From contig OX243819.1 in the NCBI GenBank assembly GCA_945859605.1, positions 6,546,209 through 6,610,208 of the forward strand: a DNA stretch of 64,000 nt, in the 5' to 3' direction. The translations under genes were made by a program, and so were the position numbers. This document shows positions 1 to 11,419 of this stretch, in pieces (within the stretch, counting starts at the first letter, position 1; each line of letters starts with the position of its first letter). This DNA is from Lumbricus rubellus. Lineage: Eukaryota; Annelida; Clitellata; Crassiclitellata; Lumbricidae. A model generated the notes under the pieces. It saw nothing but the letters and a program-made list of their open reading frames with translations, did no database searches and was not told where the DNA came from.

Positions 1-466
1 AGATTAGACATAATAAAATCGTGTTTTTGCTACTTTTTGCTGCGTTACGTCTTTGAATCGTCAAAAAATGGGAGTGGCCTCACTGAAAGTGGTATAACTT
101 TTGTTGTGCTTAAAATATTTTGATGAAATCTGGCCATCATATGTAGATATGAATTGTCTTTAAGACTGCAAAATTTTAGTTCAATATTCTTACTTCTGGC
201 CAAGATATTGGCCAGAATAATTGAATTGATTTTTTGTTACTTTTTGTTGCGTCGGGTTTTTGAATCGTCAAAAAACGGTGGGTGGCTTCACTAGAAGTGG
301 TATAACTTGTGTTGTATTTGAAATATTTTGATGAAATCTGGCCTTCATGTATAAATTTGAATTGTCTTTAAGCCTGTAAAATTTCATTTCGAAATTCTTA
401 CTTTTGGTCAAGATATTGGCAAAAATCTTAGGGGTCTTTTTTTGCGCAGTGGGGTGCAAAGGGGCG
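1..466. repeat. Partial copy of the mariner-like palindromic element (arm only)
   Basis: About 200-bp modules repeat twice here, each with TGATGAAATCTGGCC, AATTGTCTTTAAG and AAGATATTGGC. The same modules, in both orientations, make up the arms of the 41173-42361 element. The right edge (ggtctttttttgcgcagtgggg) is a degraded version of that element's terminus. Confidence 0.75.
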
Positions 467-633
467 CACTTGCGCCCCCTGGATTTTTCGCCTATTTGCA
501 GAATAAATTTAGATTATTTTGGTTATGATTATTGCAACGCGATTTTCAACGTGATTATCGATGCGTTCTACAAGTTGGACTTATTATAACTTTCTTTGGA
601 CATATTCGGCAACCTACTTAGCCCCTGTGACAA

Positions 634-1440
634 TTATATAAAAGTCTGCGCCCCTCTGGAAAAACTCTTGCGGACGCTCATGAGGAGGCGCGATGTTGTT
701 GTAGCTTTGGCAACGTTGTGTAGGGCAGTTGGTTGCAGTCCATGAGCTCTTAGGACGCTCAATGCGTAGATAGAGGAAGAGCAAGAACTCAGGACACGAC
801 TGACATGCGACGAAGCTCGTAAGTCACTGCTAATGACTGCTAATAACACAGAGAACAACCATGCAGTTGACCCTCTCGAGGCCTGGCAGTGGATGAGGAA
901 GGACAGCACCTTTTGAACGCCGGTTGAAAATCATCTCCCGCGACTTGGTTGGATTAAGCTTTTAGTTGTTTCTGGTAGCCCAGATCTCAATTGCTGCAAG
1001 TTCAGTTATCAGAGTCGTTCGCATCGAAGCAGTAATGGTGAGGTAAGTATCATCCGCAAACTTTACAATTTGATTCTGCTGATATACTGGGTGCAGATCA
1101 GAGGCATTGACAATGTACGAAGATGGACCACAACCGGATCCCTGCACCACACTGGAATTAATGGCAGCGGGCTCAGACAAGAGCCCACCATAACGCGTAG
1201 AGTGACTCCGACCATGTAGAAAATCAACTAGCCAGTTGTATATGTTATCAGGAATGTCGAGTTGGGATAGTTTCTGGGCAAGGATGGAGTGGCGGACGGT
1301 ATCAAAAACGTTTGAAAAATCAAGTGAGACAAGAGTCTTGTGTTTTTCAGTCTGGAGGTAGGTGGTGATGTGGTGAATCATTGAAATAAGAGCTGCATGG
1401 CCGAAAAAGTTGAGTGATTCCAAGAAAGCCACTATACAAA
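634..1440 (-). mobile_element. LINE fragment: reverse transcriptase and 3' part of ORF2 (decayed)
   Basis: Minus strand. The 1440-962 part encodes reverse-transcriptase palm motifs: LVSLDFSNVFDTVRH, then VVQGSGCGPSSYIVNASDL, then IVKFADDTYLT. After a stop and frameshift, 909-634 continues with SSSIYALSVLRAHGLQPTAL, the typical post-RT region of CR1/jockey-type LINEs. It is 5'-truncated and non-functional, and lies in the intron after exon O. Confidence 0.85.
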
Positions 1441-1501
1441 TACCCATATGACACATATAAGTTATATATGTGTGTACAATCACGAATACAGAAAAACTTA
1501 C

Positions 1502-1667
1502 AACATCGCTCATTGTTGAAAAAACATTGGCTTCTAAGCACTCAGGTGCCATCCATCGAACTGGAACGGGTGTTGTACCACTTGATTCAACACGATAATA
1601 GTCACGTACGATCAGTTCTCGAGACAACCCAAAATCTGCAACTTTAACTATTCCTCTTTCATTGACC
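1502..1667 (-). CDS. RTK exon O: DFG and activation loop to APE
   Basis: The acceptor is tgttacttgacag and the donor is gtaagt. Residues 747-801 read VNERGIVKVADFGLSREL, then IVRDYYRVESSGTTPVPVRW, then MAPECLEANVFSTMSDV. DFG 757-759 and APE 786-788 are intact. The adjacent Tyr769-Tyr770 sit where activation-loop autophosphorylation sites occur. It stops at SDV in phase 0, so the next exon should begin with WSFG; nothing between 1 and 1501 encodes that, so it lies left of the window. Confidence 0.97.
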
Positions 1668-1740
1668 CTGTCAAGTAACATAAATAGCAATAAGTTGCAA
1701 CCAAAAACTGCAGAATAGTAGCAACATTCTATCCTTTAAA

Positions 1741-2380
1741 GTCGAAAGCACTCAGGTGATACAAAGTAAGTATCCCTTCCCTTCAGATGGCAAAAATTTA
1801 TTTGAAAGTCTCCATTCGTCTGGTAGGAGATAAGAAATTGCAACATACATGTAGAACTATATCTCAGAACGATTCAAATGGTTGACAACATCAACTTCAC
1901 TTAGTTTGTTTCATCATCTCCACAACACGTTGCCAGACATCTCTATTCTAATCTGCATGAGAAGAAATATAGCGACACCTTCTTCATCGAGGTTATGGAT
2001 CTACAGCAGAACTTCTTAAAGAAAGGTATTCAAGAGACCTGTTACAGACGTGACTGACAGTCGATAAGCAAACCACTTAAACCCTTAATAATTGGTTGAA
2101 TTACTTTGGCCACCATTCAGTTGTATATGCAGGATCGTCTAGGCCTATAAGGCGTCAACTAGTCTCTTTCAACCTCTTATAGGGGCTCAGCATCACATCT
2201 TGTAGGGCTCCTATTTCATATTCAAACAGCTGAAAAATCCTTTTTAGATTCTTCTCCAGTTCAGTCAAGCACTCCAACAGGCACCAGGATGCTCTTACTA
2301 ATAGTAGTAGCAGTAATAATAATTCATTCATTCATATCAAAATTTGTATAGTATTTGTATCTACATATATGTATGTATGT
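1741..2380. other. Intron sequence, nothing recognised
   Basis: AT-rich intron between exons N and O. Only short ATT and GTAT runs near 2300-2385 stand out. No coding frame or repeat family was recognised. Confidence 0.5.
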
Positions 2381-2382
2381 TT

Positions 2383-2562
2383 GAGCACTTGTTATAGCAC
2401 CCCTTCAAGATTTCTACTCAAAGGCTCTGCCTACTACAGCGCGGACACTGAGTTGGAGTTTCACGTCAAAGCTCATGAACAATTGCAAGTGAAAGAGTCC
2501 CTATGCGGCAGCTAGAGGTGAATTCTAACCCATAACCTTCTGGCTCCAAGGCACCAAAACTT
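2383..2562 (-). repeat. tRNA-derived SINE copy (diverged)
   Basis: Reads as the reverse of the 60273-60500 SINE: gcacttgttatagcacc, then tctactcaaaggctctgcc, then the cttctggctccaaggca end. It is diverged and its B box is degraded. Confidence 0.7.
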
Positions 2563-2745
2563 GTCTTGTCACATCACACTTGAAATACTTTTACTCATAT
2601 TGCATGGCATCAGATGCCCTCAAATCTGCTACATACTCATTGGTAGATCTGACTGATGTTTCAGTATCTGCATCAGCATCAAGTAGCCTAATAATGGGAC
2701 AGGATGAAAAGGATGTGTTTTAAACGATTCTGGAGAAGCAATGTG

Positions 2746-3616
2746 AATGAATATTTTAATTAGATATCCACAGATATCTGACATTTGAGATTTTCTTGCT
2801 CAATGCGTCATCTTCAGCTATTTAAGTAATACATTCTTCTTAACTAACTAAAACATTGTTTATTTCAGAAGTTACATTATGAACTCTTTCATTACCTAAA
2901 TCTTAAAGCTAAATCTTCAGCTATTTAAGTAATACATTCTTCTTAACTAACTAAAACATTGTTTATTTCAGAAGTTACATTATGAACTCTTTCATTACCT
3001 AAATCTTAAAGCTAAATCTTCAGCTATTTAAGTAATACATTCTTCTCAACTAACTAAAACATTGTTTATTTCAGAAGTTACATAATGAACTCTTTCATTA
3101 CCTAAATCTTAAAGCTAAATCTTCAGCTATTTAAGTAATACATTCTTCTTAACTAACTAAAACATTGCTTATTTCAGAAGTTACATAATGAACTCTTTCA
3201 TTACCTAAATCTTAAAGCTAAATCTTCAGCTATTTAAGTAATACATTCTTCTTAACTAACTAAAACATTGCTTATTTCAGAAGTTACATAATGAACTCTT
3301 TCATTACCTAAATCTTAAAGCTAAACCTTCAGCTATTTAAGTAATACATTCTTCTTAACTAACTAAAACATTGCTTATTTCAGAAGTTACATAATGAACT
3401 CTTTCATTACCTGAATCTTAAAGCTAAATCTTCAGCTATTTAAGTAATACATTCTTCTCAACTAACTAAAACATTGTTTATTTCAGAAGTTACATTATGA
3501 ACTCTTTCATTACCTAAATCTTAAATAGCTGAAGATGATGCATTGAGATAATTGCAATTGAAGCAGAAAAATCTCAAATGTCAGATATCTGTGGATATCT
3601 AATTAAAATATTCATT
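2746..3616. mobile_element. TIR-bounded element filled with a 103-bp tandem array
   Basis: The outer ~75 bp on each side are inverted copies (AATGAATATTTTAATTAG at the left, AATTAAAATATTCATT at the right; GATATCCACAGATATCTGAC is shared). Between them a 103-bp unit starting cttcagctatttaag repeats about seven times, at 2812, 2915, 3018, 3121, 3224, 3327 and 3430. Units differ by only a few bases. No transposase frame is present, so this looks like a non-autonomous DNA element or Helentron-like element with an internal minisatellite. Confidence 0.8.
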
Positions 3617-3829
3617 ACGGTAACTAAATATCATACACATATTTTTATATGTGCTTTAAAATTCTAAAATTCTAAACATCATGAACAATAAATGTTTAAA
3701 ATATTAGCGGTATATAATTAATCAACAGATTCTAAAGTCTGAGCTTATTTACTTGCAGGATTTGGAAGGAAATGTAATTGTCCACAATTAATTACATTGA
3801 AAGGATAAAGGAAGCAAAAGACAACTTAC

Positions 3830-3939
3830 ATACAATTACGTGCAGCAAGATCTCGATGAACAAAGCGCATATGGGAAAGATATTGCATACCACGAGACAC
3901 TTGAAGACCCATCATCAAGAGCTGAAGTATTGTTATATC
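3830..3939 (-). CDS. RTK exon N: kinase catalytic loop
   Basis: The acceptor is ttttatctgcag (phase 0). It encodes [20 protein letters not shown], then [16 protein letters not shown], and AT before the donor gtaagt (phase 2). HRDLAARN is the receptor-type tyrosine kinase catalytic loop, with catalytic Asp739 and Asn744. AT joins the first G of the next exon to give Met746, the familiar ARNCM. Confidence 0.97.
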
Positions 3940-4446
3940 CTGCAGATAAAACAGAGAACATACAATCAATTTTGTCATCATCAGTGACCTCTCCACTCGA
4001 AATAAATTGTTGTATGTTACACCATACAGAAAAGACTAAAACAACAAAACTCATGTCAATATAATTATTATTAATATTAGGAACAGCTGTTGCAGTGGGT
4101 TAATCAGCTTTGCTTCCCACTCATTCCTCAATCCAGGATATATTGCACTTCATTAATCTATAACCTGACTGTGCTACCCATCGTTAACTGTTAGGCTGCT
4201 AGAGTGTTGCTTTCCTCAGTGGCTGAAAAGTTCTGCCTGGACATGGCAAGTTCTCTGACAAACCAACCGACGCATGCATGTACATGAGGGGCTGTCCACA
4301 TACTACATATTATGCAAGGAGGAGGAGGATCTAGGCGATTTGCATACGGGTGTGTACATGGGGGTCTCAGTAAAATGTACGTATGCAAAATAAATGTCTA
4401 CATCCATATTTGTCCATTTATAACTCTGCATTATCCTATAGTTGAG

Positions 4447-5595
4447 GCGCGCTGAGTGTCTGCAGGGCCCTGATACGACCTTCGACTTCCGTGCGCGATC
4501 TCGGCGTCCTGCTGGAGTCAGATCTGTCCATGAGGCGCCATATCGCCTGGTTCGTAGGCTGTTGATTTCGGCAGCTCCGTCTCATCAGGAGCTGCATCAA
4601 GTCCTTGCCCTTTGAGGCCGCGAGAGCGGCCGTTGCCGCTTTTGTCACTTCCAAGGTGGACCGCTGTAACAGTTTGCTTGCCGGTGTCACGAAATAAAGC
4701 CTCCCCCCGATACAAAGTCTCCCCCCGAAACATAATCTCCCTCTGGCTGAAAATCTGTTTTTGAAGACATTTTTCGGGTGTAAAAGTATGTATATGTTCG
4801 TGTCAAATAACGTGTTATCGTGTTTGCAACGTAAACTAATGGTTTGATATGCTCATCTATTAATTTTATGCGACTGTAACCGATTTCATGATCAACGGGG
4901 GAGACTTTGTTTCGTGGGCGGAGGAAATATTCTTTCCCCCCGGAGACTTTATTTCAGAATATAGTCTCCGGGGGGCAAATTTATTCTAGAACAGATCCTC
5001 CGGGGAGAATCTATTTCGAAATAAAGTCTCCGGGGGAGACTTTTAGGGGAGACTGTCACGCGACACCGGCACGCCTGCTTGCCTCTGGGATGGACTCCAG
5101 TCTGTGCTTAATGCCGCGGCGAAGCAAGTCTGCAACAGGAGCAAGTACGACCACGTCACGCCGCTCCTCCGTGACGTCCTCCACTGGCTGCCTGTTACAT
5201 CTCGCATCGACGAATTCAAGCTCTGTCTGCTCGTCTTCAAATCGCTTCACGGAGCTGCACCCGAGTAGCCTACCTGCGCGATTACTGCATAGAAACTCAT
5301 TCCTCCGCGGCTGGGCTTTGGCTAAGGTCATCCGAGAGGACTGATTTGCGTGTGTGGAGGATGAGAACGCGCTTCAGCGATCGTGCCTTCTCGGTCGCTG
5401 GTCCTCAATTCTGGAACAGACTTCCTCTCGCTATCCAATCAGCCGGCTCAGTGAACTCTTTTAAAAGCCATGCTAAAATCACACGTGTTCACTAGGGCTT
5501 GTCCGGTGTAGCTGCTTTGTAATGCGCCCTTGTAACGACATGGCTGTGTTACTGCGCCATATAAATCGTCGTAATTATTATTATTATTATTATTA
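4447..5595 (+). mobile_element. CR1/L2-like LINE 3' part, interrupted by a MITE
   Basis: Plus strand. Before the insertion: STSVRDLGVLLESDLSMRRH and FVTSKVDRCNSLLAG. After it: CLWDGLQSVLNAAAKQVCNR, DHVTPLLRDVLHWLP and FKLCLLVFKSLHGAAPE. This is the standard C-terminal region of CR1/L2-type ORF2. The 3' end gcgccatataaatcgtcgtaa is followed by (ATT)n. The same family occurs at 11905-13045 and 23596-25945 in the opposite orientation. Stops and frameshifts are present. Confidence 0.88.
4685..5065. mobile_element. MITE inserted in the LINE, CCGG target duplication
   Basis: The LINE sequence breaks after gcttgCCGG (4681-4684) and resumes with CCGGcacgcctg (5066-5069). The uninterrupted copy near 12440 shows the empty site. 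The termini are TGTCACG on the left and, reading inward from the right, TGTCGCGTGACA. The interior repeats the motif AGTCTCCCCC or its complement GGGGGAGACT many times and can fold back on itself. No coding frame. Confidence 0.75.
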
Positions 5596-5599
5596 GTTG

Positions 5600-6228
5600 T
5601 CTGATGGCATTTGACTACATTAAAATTATATTCTGTGCAGATCTAAACAGTAAACCATAACAGTTAGAAAATTTTAGCTAGCAAATAGTAAATAACAAAA
5701 TAAATAATAGCCTATGATAAAATCCATGTTTCATAGATGAATCTAGATGGCTAAATAGTCTTTGTAAGGAGGGGAGGAGATAAACAAGCTTATTGGTACG
5801 TAAAAAAAATGCAAAGTACTGAGCACTCTTAGACTCAAGAATTCAAACTGGACAAGGTTCTAAATACCTTTGAATGCCTCTCGCAGTCTCTTCCCGCTCT
5901 CACTGGTCTGCTGATCGACTTGATCTCTTGGTTCCAAGAGCAAGGACTGCCAGGGCCCAACAGCACTTTTGCCACTGTAGGCCCTTCTATGAGGAATGGC
6001 TTCCCTCCCACTATCTTAAGATCTTATTGGGGGTGTCATCTTCAGCCCTTTGCTACTTGAAGTCTTTCTTATTTCCTCAGGGCTATCACGCTGAGAGCTA
6101 GTCTGTAAGAGGCAGTTTTTAAAATGCTAATATACATTACAATAGTTTTGTGATCTTATTAGGCAGCATATCTCAGCAACTTCTGGACGTCCTCTCTGCT
6201 GCTGTCTTGATTGTCATGACCTTCTAGA
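5600..6228. other. Intron sequence, nothing recognised
   Basis: Begins with the (ATT)n tail of the preceding LINE. Around 5880-6100 a short frame reads like a decayed LINE tail (SRSHWSADRLDLLVPRARTA), but I could not place it. Confidence 0.4.
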
Positions 6229-6690
6229 CAGGTACTGTCCAACCTGCGGTTCATGGGTGATTTCAAATGGCTTGCCCGCTCACTAAACTTTGCACTTTGT
6301 GTCAACTTAAGTAAGTCAGTGGCTGACTTAGGTGCCTGTTTTTATTTTATATGGCTTTCATGGCTGGACAACATCTCGCACTGGATTGGCTTCGTGGGCA
6401 CTCACCTGTTGAACGCGGCTCATGACAGGAAACTTTGGACAATTACACTCCATTCTTGTAGCCAACCGTCGCGATGCGACGATGGCGTTTTGACATGACA
6501 TGACAACGTTTGCCGGGGTTTGGACAGCTACCAGGAAGGCCAATGCGACTAAAAAATCTCTTCTTTATATCCCTGGGAAATGGACAAGCGACTTCTGGCT
6601 TTACAACTTTTATTCCTGTACTCAACTAAACTGATGGCGTATACAATCCTAAACTGTTTACTTCTAGTCAGTTACTGAGATGTGTATAGC
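6229..6690. mobile_element. hAT-like repeat (CAGGTACTGTCCAACC end) with LINE 3' insert
   Basis: The left end (tactgtccaacctgcggttc) and the inner gcccgctcactaaactttgc match the repeat at 18195-18500. Between about 6353 and 6525 lies a plus-strand LINE 3' piece, WLDNISHWIGFVGTH then RKLWTITLHSCSQPSRCDD, ending in tgacatgacatgacaa. The same LINE tail is at 35881. The right limit of the outer repeat is approximate. Confidence 0.6.
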
Positions 6691-7418
6691 ACGTCTATAA
6701 GTGTCCTGTCCAGTTCCTTTTGAAAGATAGCCCAGTTCTAGGCCTGAGGGTTGGAAGGAAACAATCAATAAGTGTCCTCAGGGCCTATGAATATCTTGGA
6801 CTCTTTCTTGTCAGACGACTATGATTGCTCTTGAGACCGAAGATTCTTTTTAACAGCCTGCAGAGCAGGAGGATGGAATTCTAGCTCAACAATAAAGTGT
6901 AGCTGAGCCAACAAAACAGTGACTGGGTGATGAAATAAAGAGTTGAGTTAACCAAACTGGCTGGGCAATGAACTGAAAAACAGAACTAAATCCGAGGCAG
7001 TGACAAAAGCCAGCTTATATGTTTTAATGCTAAACTATTATAAAACATGTCAAACATGGCATGTGTATAACGATTCATCCTTATTATTCATTATGCATTA
7101 TAATTATTCCATAATAAATTTCAATACAGTTAATAATTATCAACAACTGTTAGCTGCTGCTTTTGAGCTTACTGTTGCTGGCCCCTACTTCAAGAATTAT
7201 TGCTTCTGTGGCCATGGTGCCAAAGGAGTTGTTCAGTACCTCATGTCTCAGTCTGCCACAGCTCAGTATCGTCACTATCATGCCTTTGCTTCTGTTGACC
7301 CTTTGCTATAACATATGCTGAGACCTTATCTGGGGATCCTACAATTTCTGCATGTACTCCCAGGACATTTCGTTCCTCAAGGGGTGCTTCACATTGTGAG
7401 TGCCTCTGATTAGATGTT
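6691..7418. other. Intron sequence, nothing firmly recognised
   Basis: Short open frames only. AT-rich, with no repeat family or splice-consistent exon found. Confidence 0.4.
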
Positions 7419-7426
7419 ACTGTGAG

Positions 7427-7802
7427 CAAGGGCGGATACAGAAACTTTGGACGGGGGGCCAAAAATTTTTGGGTTGGGTCTGTTAAAAAATTCTTGGCAT
7501 TGGGTCTGGGAAAAATTCTTGGGCTTAGGTCTGCAAAAATTTGATATCCGCCAAACAAGTTGATGACTTTTTTTAAAGTCATCCGGCCAAAATGTTGGGA
7601 GAATCATACCATTTCATCCGCCAAAAAAGTTGATGACCTTTTTTTAGTCATCCGGACAAATTTCTAGAAAAATCATACCATTTCATCAGTAAATATACCA
7701 AATTTTAAGCTTCCTGAAACCGAATGGGGGGCACCACGATACATGGGCGTTTCCAAATAAGGGGGCCATGGCCGGATTGGCCCCCCCTTGGATCCGCCCC
7801 TG
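7427..7802. mobile_element. hAT-type non-autonomous element, TSD actgtgag
   Basis: Eight bases, actgtgag, are duplicated at 7419-7426 and 7803-7810. The termini are CAAGGGCGGATACA on the left and, reading inward from the right, CAGGGGCGGATCCA. The interior has two copies of a ~70-bp unit around gttgatgac...gtcatccgg. No transposase. Confidence 0.88.
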
Positions 7803-7810
7803 ACTGTGAG

Positions 7811-8235
7811 AGGTGCAAGTTATTCTTCTTCTGGTTCTCTGCCCCTAGGCAGGTTCGGCTGTCCAATGTCGCCCCTCTTCCCTCCGCTGGGCCTTCTCCT
7901 TTAGTCTTTGGTAACCAATCCTCTTCATCAGTGTGTCCAGCAACATCTGTCGTGGTCTTCCTCTTGTTCGTTTCACCTCCATTTTTCCTTCTATCACCGT
8001 TTTCACCAGACTGTCTCCTCTTAGCATATGCCCTATCCATTTCTTATGTCTTTCTCTGATTGTTTTTATCATTGTTCTTTCCTCTCCTACCCTTTCCAGC
8101 ACTTCCTCGTTTGTTCTGTGTTCCGTCCAGCTGATCTTCTCCATTCTTCTCCATGTCCACATTTCAAACGCTTCGATTTTCTTTATGTCTTCTTTTCTCA
8201 TGGTCCAGGTTTCGGAGTAAGTTATTACAGGAGTC
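7811..8235 (-). mobile_element. RTE-like LINE, ORF2 C-terminal fragment
   Basis: Minus strand: ETWTMRKEDIKKIEAFEMWT, WRRMEKISWTEHRTNEEVL, KKWIGHMLRGDSLVKTVIEG, KRTRGRPRQMLLDTLMKRIG. This is the characteristic post-RT region of RTE-type LINEs in invertebrates. The 3' end carries the ttctctgcccctaggcaggtt tail seen in sister copies. Confidence 0.88.
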
Positions 8236-8402
8236 AAATTTAAATGTATGACAACCATGTAAAGCTCCCATCTGTTGCAATTATCATTTTACCAATGCTA
8301 TCTGGTGAATGGACCTTTGGAAGGACAGTGGAAATTGATGTCACGGCTATGCTGAGCCTCTGCTCTATGTGCCAGAGTGCTACCATTCACCTACATGTAA
8401 AC

Positions 8403-8559
8403 ATGCACAAATACATACATACATACATACATACATACATACATACATACATACATACATACATACATAAATACATACATGCATACATACATACATACAT
8501 ACATACATACATACATACATACATACATACATACATACATACATACATACATACATACC
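8403..8559. repeat. (CATA)n microsatellite
   Basis: About 38 nearly perfect catacata repeats with two single-base interruptions. Its translation (YIHTYIHT) is not a gene. Confidence 0.97.
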
Positions 8560-8640
8560 AGACTGGTGAAGGCTATGACAACAACTGATGATGAAGGAAA
8601 GAATCAAAAACATTGCTTCGAAAACAAAGCACAAAATTAC

Positions 8641-8825
8641 CAGATCTGGATTTAGAATGTAGTTTCTGAGATCTCCATTTGCCATAAATGGTAGGATTAC
8701 CATTGGACTGTTGTCCACATCAAACGTTATTCCTCGAATACCAAGAACATTTAAATGCTGAAAGTCCTTCATAATGACAGCCTCCTTCAGGAAGAGTTCG
8801 ACCATTTCTGACTCGTCAGGCTTAT
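8641..8825 (-). CDS. RTK exon M: kinase N-lobe, C-helix to hinge
   Basis: The acceptor is ttttctaacaag; AT completes Tyr648, giving MKYKPDESEMVELFLKEAVI. Glu662 in FLKEAVIMKDF is the C-helix glutamate. VILPFMANGDLRNYI is the hinge and D-helix start, and its wording resembles the MET/AXL groups. It ends AAT CCA GAT CTG before the donor gtaatt (phase 0). There is no long kinase insert between this exon and the next. A (CATA)n microsatellite lies about 80 bp into the downstream intron. Confidence 0.95.
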
Positions 8826-8979
8826 CTTGTTAGAAAATGAGCACACATAATGAATGAATTATACAATGTAGCCAAGAACGTATATGATGTCTATTACACG
8901 ACAATGAGGTAATTGTTCTCTTTAGCCTAAAAAAGCAGCTAATCTTTGAGTGGGAGGCTAGCTGAACCTAACTGAATTG

Positions 8980-10480
8980 CAGGGTCAATACATTACCCAG
9001 GTGCAATAAACTATTGACAATTGATAAAGGAATTGAAGAATTGATAACATCCCAACTGAAATGCTGAGGAACCTGGGAGAGAAAGCAATGAATGAAATGG
9101 TGCAAGTATGTCAGGACATATATAGGAGCATGGCCTGAGGACTTTCTCCAGACCATAGTTATAGCAATACAGAAGAAACAGAATGCAATAAACCAGGGGT
9201 TATTTTAACGTGCAGCTGGACACAAAGTGTGTAGTTGGGAAAGAAATTTGTGCAGTTGAAAATAAGATTTTGTGCAGTAACTCATAGTGTTATAGTGAAC
9301 GAAGGACTAAAAGAGGGTCATCAGTTTTTTGGGGGCCGGGAAAATTTAAAATTTTTAATATTTTCACGGGATTTCGACGATCAAACATTTGGTCCGGACG
9401 ACTAAAAAGGTCGTTTTGTGCAGTTCTAAAACTTTCTTAGAATAACCCCTGCAATAAACTGTGAAGACCATCGCACTATAAGCCGATTGATAGGCAATCA
9501 ATACATGGGACAAAGAGTAAAGATAAGAATTGATGGAGAAAATTCAGAGCTGGGAAAATAGGAAGAGGAGTGAGGCAGGGATGCCCACTGTCACCAATCC
9601 TTTTCAACATCTACATTGAATAAATTGTTAGAGAAACGTTGGAGGAGATGGAGGAGGGGTAAAAGTGGGTGGGAAAATCGCGAAAGCATTGAGATTTGCA
9701 GATGACCAGACGATGACGGCAGGCAGTCAGGAAGGCCTACAAATTATAATGAATTGCTTAAATAGAATATCAATGACCTACGACATGAAAATAAACATAA
9801 AGAAAACAAAGATTATGAAGATAAGTAAGAGAGGAGAGGAAACAGTAAACATCACATTAAATGAGGAGGAAATAGAACAGGTGAAGAAGTTCTGCTATCT
9901 GGGAAGTGTGGTTACAGAGGAAGTAAGGTGCCATGTGGAAATAAAAAGAAGAATAGCTATGGGAAAAGAGGCATTCTACAAAAGGGGAGAGCTACTCAGA
10001 GGCAGTCTAAACATGACGCTGAAGAAGAGAATGGTGAAGACACTGGAGTGGAGTGTTGTCCTATATGGCTTGGAGACATGGACAATACGGTAAGAAGATA
10101 TCAAATGATTAGAGGCCTTTGAGGTGTGGATCTGGCGCAGAATGGAGAGAATCAGCTGGGTAGAGCGAAGAACGAATGAGGAAATCTTACAGTTGGTGGA
10201 AGAAAAGAGATCACTGACCGGGCACTATACGTGGGCGGCAGAAGAAATGGATAGGACACATTTTAAGGAGCGACACCCTACTAAGAGACATCATTGAGGG
10301 AAGAATGGAGGGGAAAAGGATGTGAGGTAGAACAAGAACAATGCTGCTGGACTGGATGCTGACAGAAGATGGATACAGTGGACTGAAAAGAAAAGCACAG
10401 AACAGAGAAAGATGGCGTCGTAGAAGATACGAACCTGCCTGACGGCAGAGAACGTGAAGAAGAAGATGGAAATAGATTAA
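8980..10480 (+). mobile_element. RTE-like LINE, internally deleted and interrupted
   Basis: Plus strand. Starts with DNIPTEMLRNLGEKAMNEM and WPEDFLQTIVIAIQKKQNAIN, is split by a 258-bp element, and resumes CEDHRTISRLIGN. It then jumps to YMGQRVKIRIDGENSE, so part of the RT is deleted. ALRFADDQTMTAGSQEGLQ, MKINIKKTKIMKISKR, KKFCYLGSVVTEE and VVLYGLETWTIR follow, then the decayed WRRMERISWVERRTNEE tail. The deletion plus several frameshifts make it inactive. Closest relative in the window: 23855-25705. Confidence 0.9.
9194..9451. mobile_element. hAT-type MITE, TSD caataaac
   Basis: caataaac occurs at 9186-9193 and 9452-9459. The TIR is CAGGGGTTATTTTAA on the left and CAGGGGTTATTCTAA reading in from the right. 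Removing the element restores the LINE reading frame KKQNAIN|CEDHRTIS, which fixes the boundaries. No coding content. Confidence 0.93.
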
Positions 10481-10489
10481 ATATGATGA

Positions 10490-11172
10490 CACTAGAAACT
10501 GATATAAAAGAACTTATGATTTTCAGCAAGTCTAAACAACAAGCATACTTCAAACCAAACAAGAAATAGCTCCCAAGTTTCATTGACTGTATATATTCTG
10601 ATCGTGTAGCTGTATTGCGGGATCACGTGGCTTCTGCTAAAGCCTCAGATTGTTATGGGTGGAGTAGGTAAATGCTAGACTATCCGGCTACTGGAACCAT
10701 TTTCGCATCTGACAACGACTATAAATGACGTGGCAGGAAAAGGTGCTGAAATAATTTCATTGTTCAAATCCAAATGTATATGGCCTAAGGTTTTAATTGA
10801 AACTCTTATAATAATACACATGTAATGCAGCTTATATGACAATTTTATGACTTTGTGACAACGTCGTGCGCTTGTTTACATTGCATCCCCAGTCCACAAC
10901 TTCTCCCATATGCTCCTGTTTCCTGCCATTTCTCCACTGCTTTGACGTGACCAGGCAGCTCAAAAGAGAAAGCTATGTCTAGTTAACTGGCCTAGTTAGC
11001 TACACCGGTAAGTGAGAGCGGCATTTGTCTGTTGGATACAACGAACTGCGATTCAAGCCACGGGCTGGGAGTTGACATTTAGAGATTTAGATATCTCGGG
11101 CTAGCACGCATGGGACACGGTGGCGCAAGCTGCTGTGGAGCGACCTAGGGCAAGTTGCTGCTTACCCATCAT
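10490..11172. other. Intron sequence, nothing recognised until a short repeat
   Basis: No coding frame. From about 11100 the sequence belongs to a repeat ending in cttcgggcagagaactatcatcatcatg (11225-11270), whose inverse is found near 59715-59775. Confidence 0.45.
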
Positions 11173-11419
11173 TGTCTGTGGAGAAGGCAACGGGAAAGCA
11201 CCTCACTCATCTCATCCCCAGGGGTGTAAAAGCCAATGAACCTGCCTTCGGGCAGAGAACTATCATCATCATGTCTAGTTATACCGAGTGGCCCATTAAA
11301 AACCTTCCTGAACTTTGTTGACCTAGCAAAGATACGAGCACCGTATCATGGCAAATCCACTGTTAAAATAAGTTGGCCGACTTCCAGCCCATGTTTAGGG
11401 CCAAGAACCTCTTACAGTG

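Noticed and set aside
8380..8640. Protein-coding frames made of YIHTYIHT or MYVCMYVC
   Set aside because: Translations of a (CATA)n microsatellite on both strands. Only the part beyond 8641 is a real exon.
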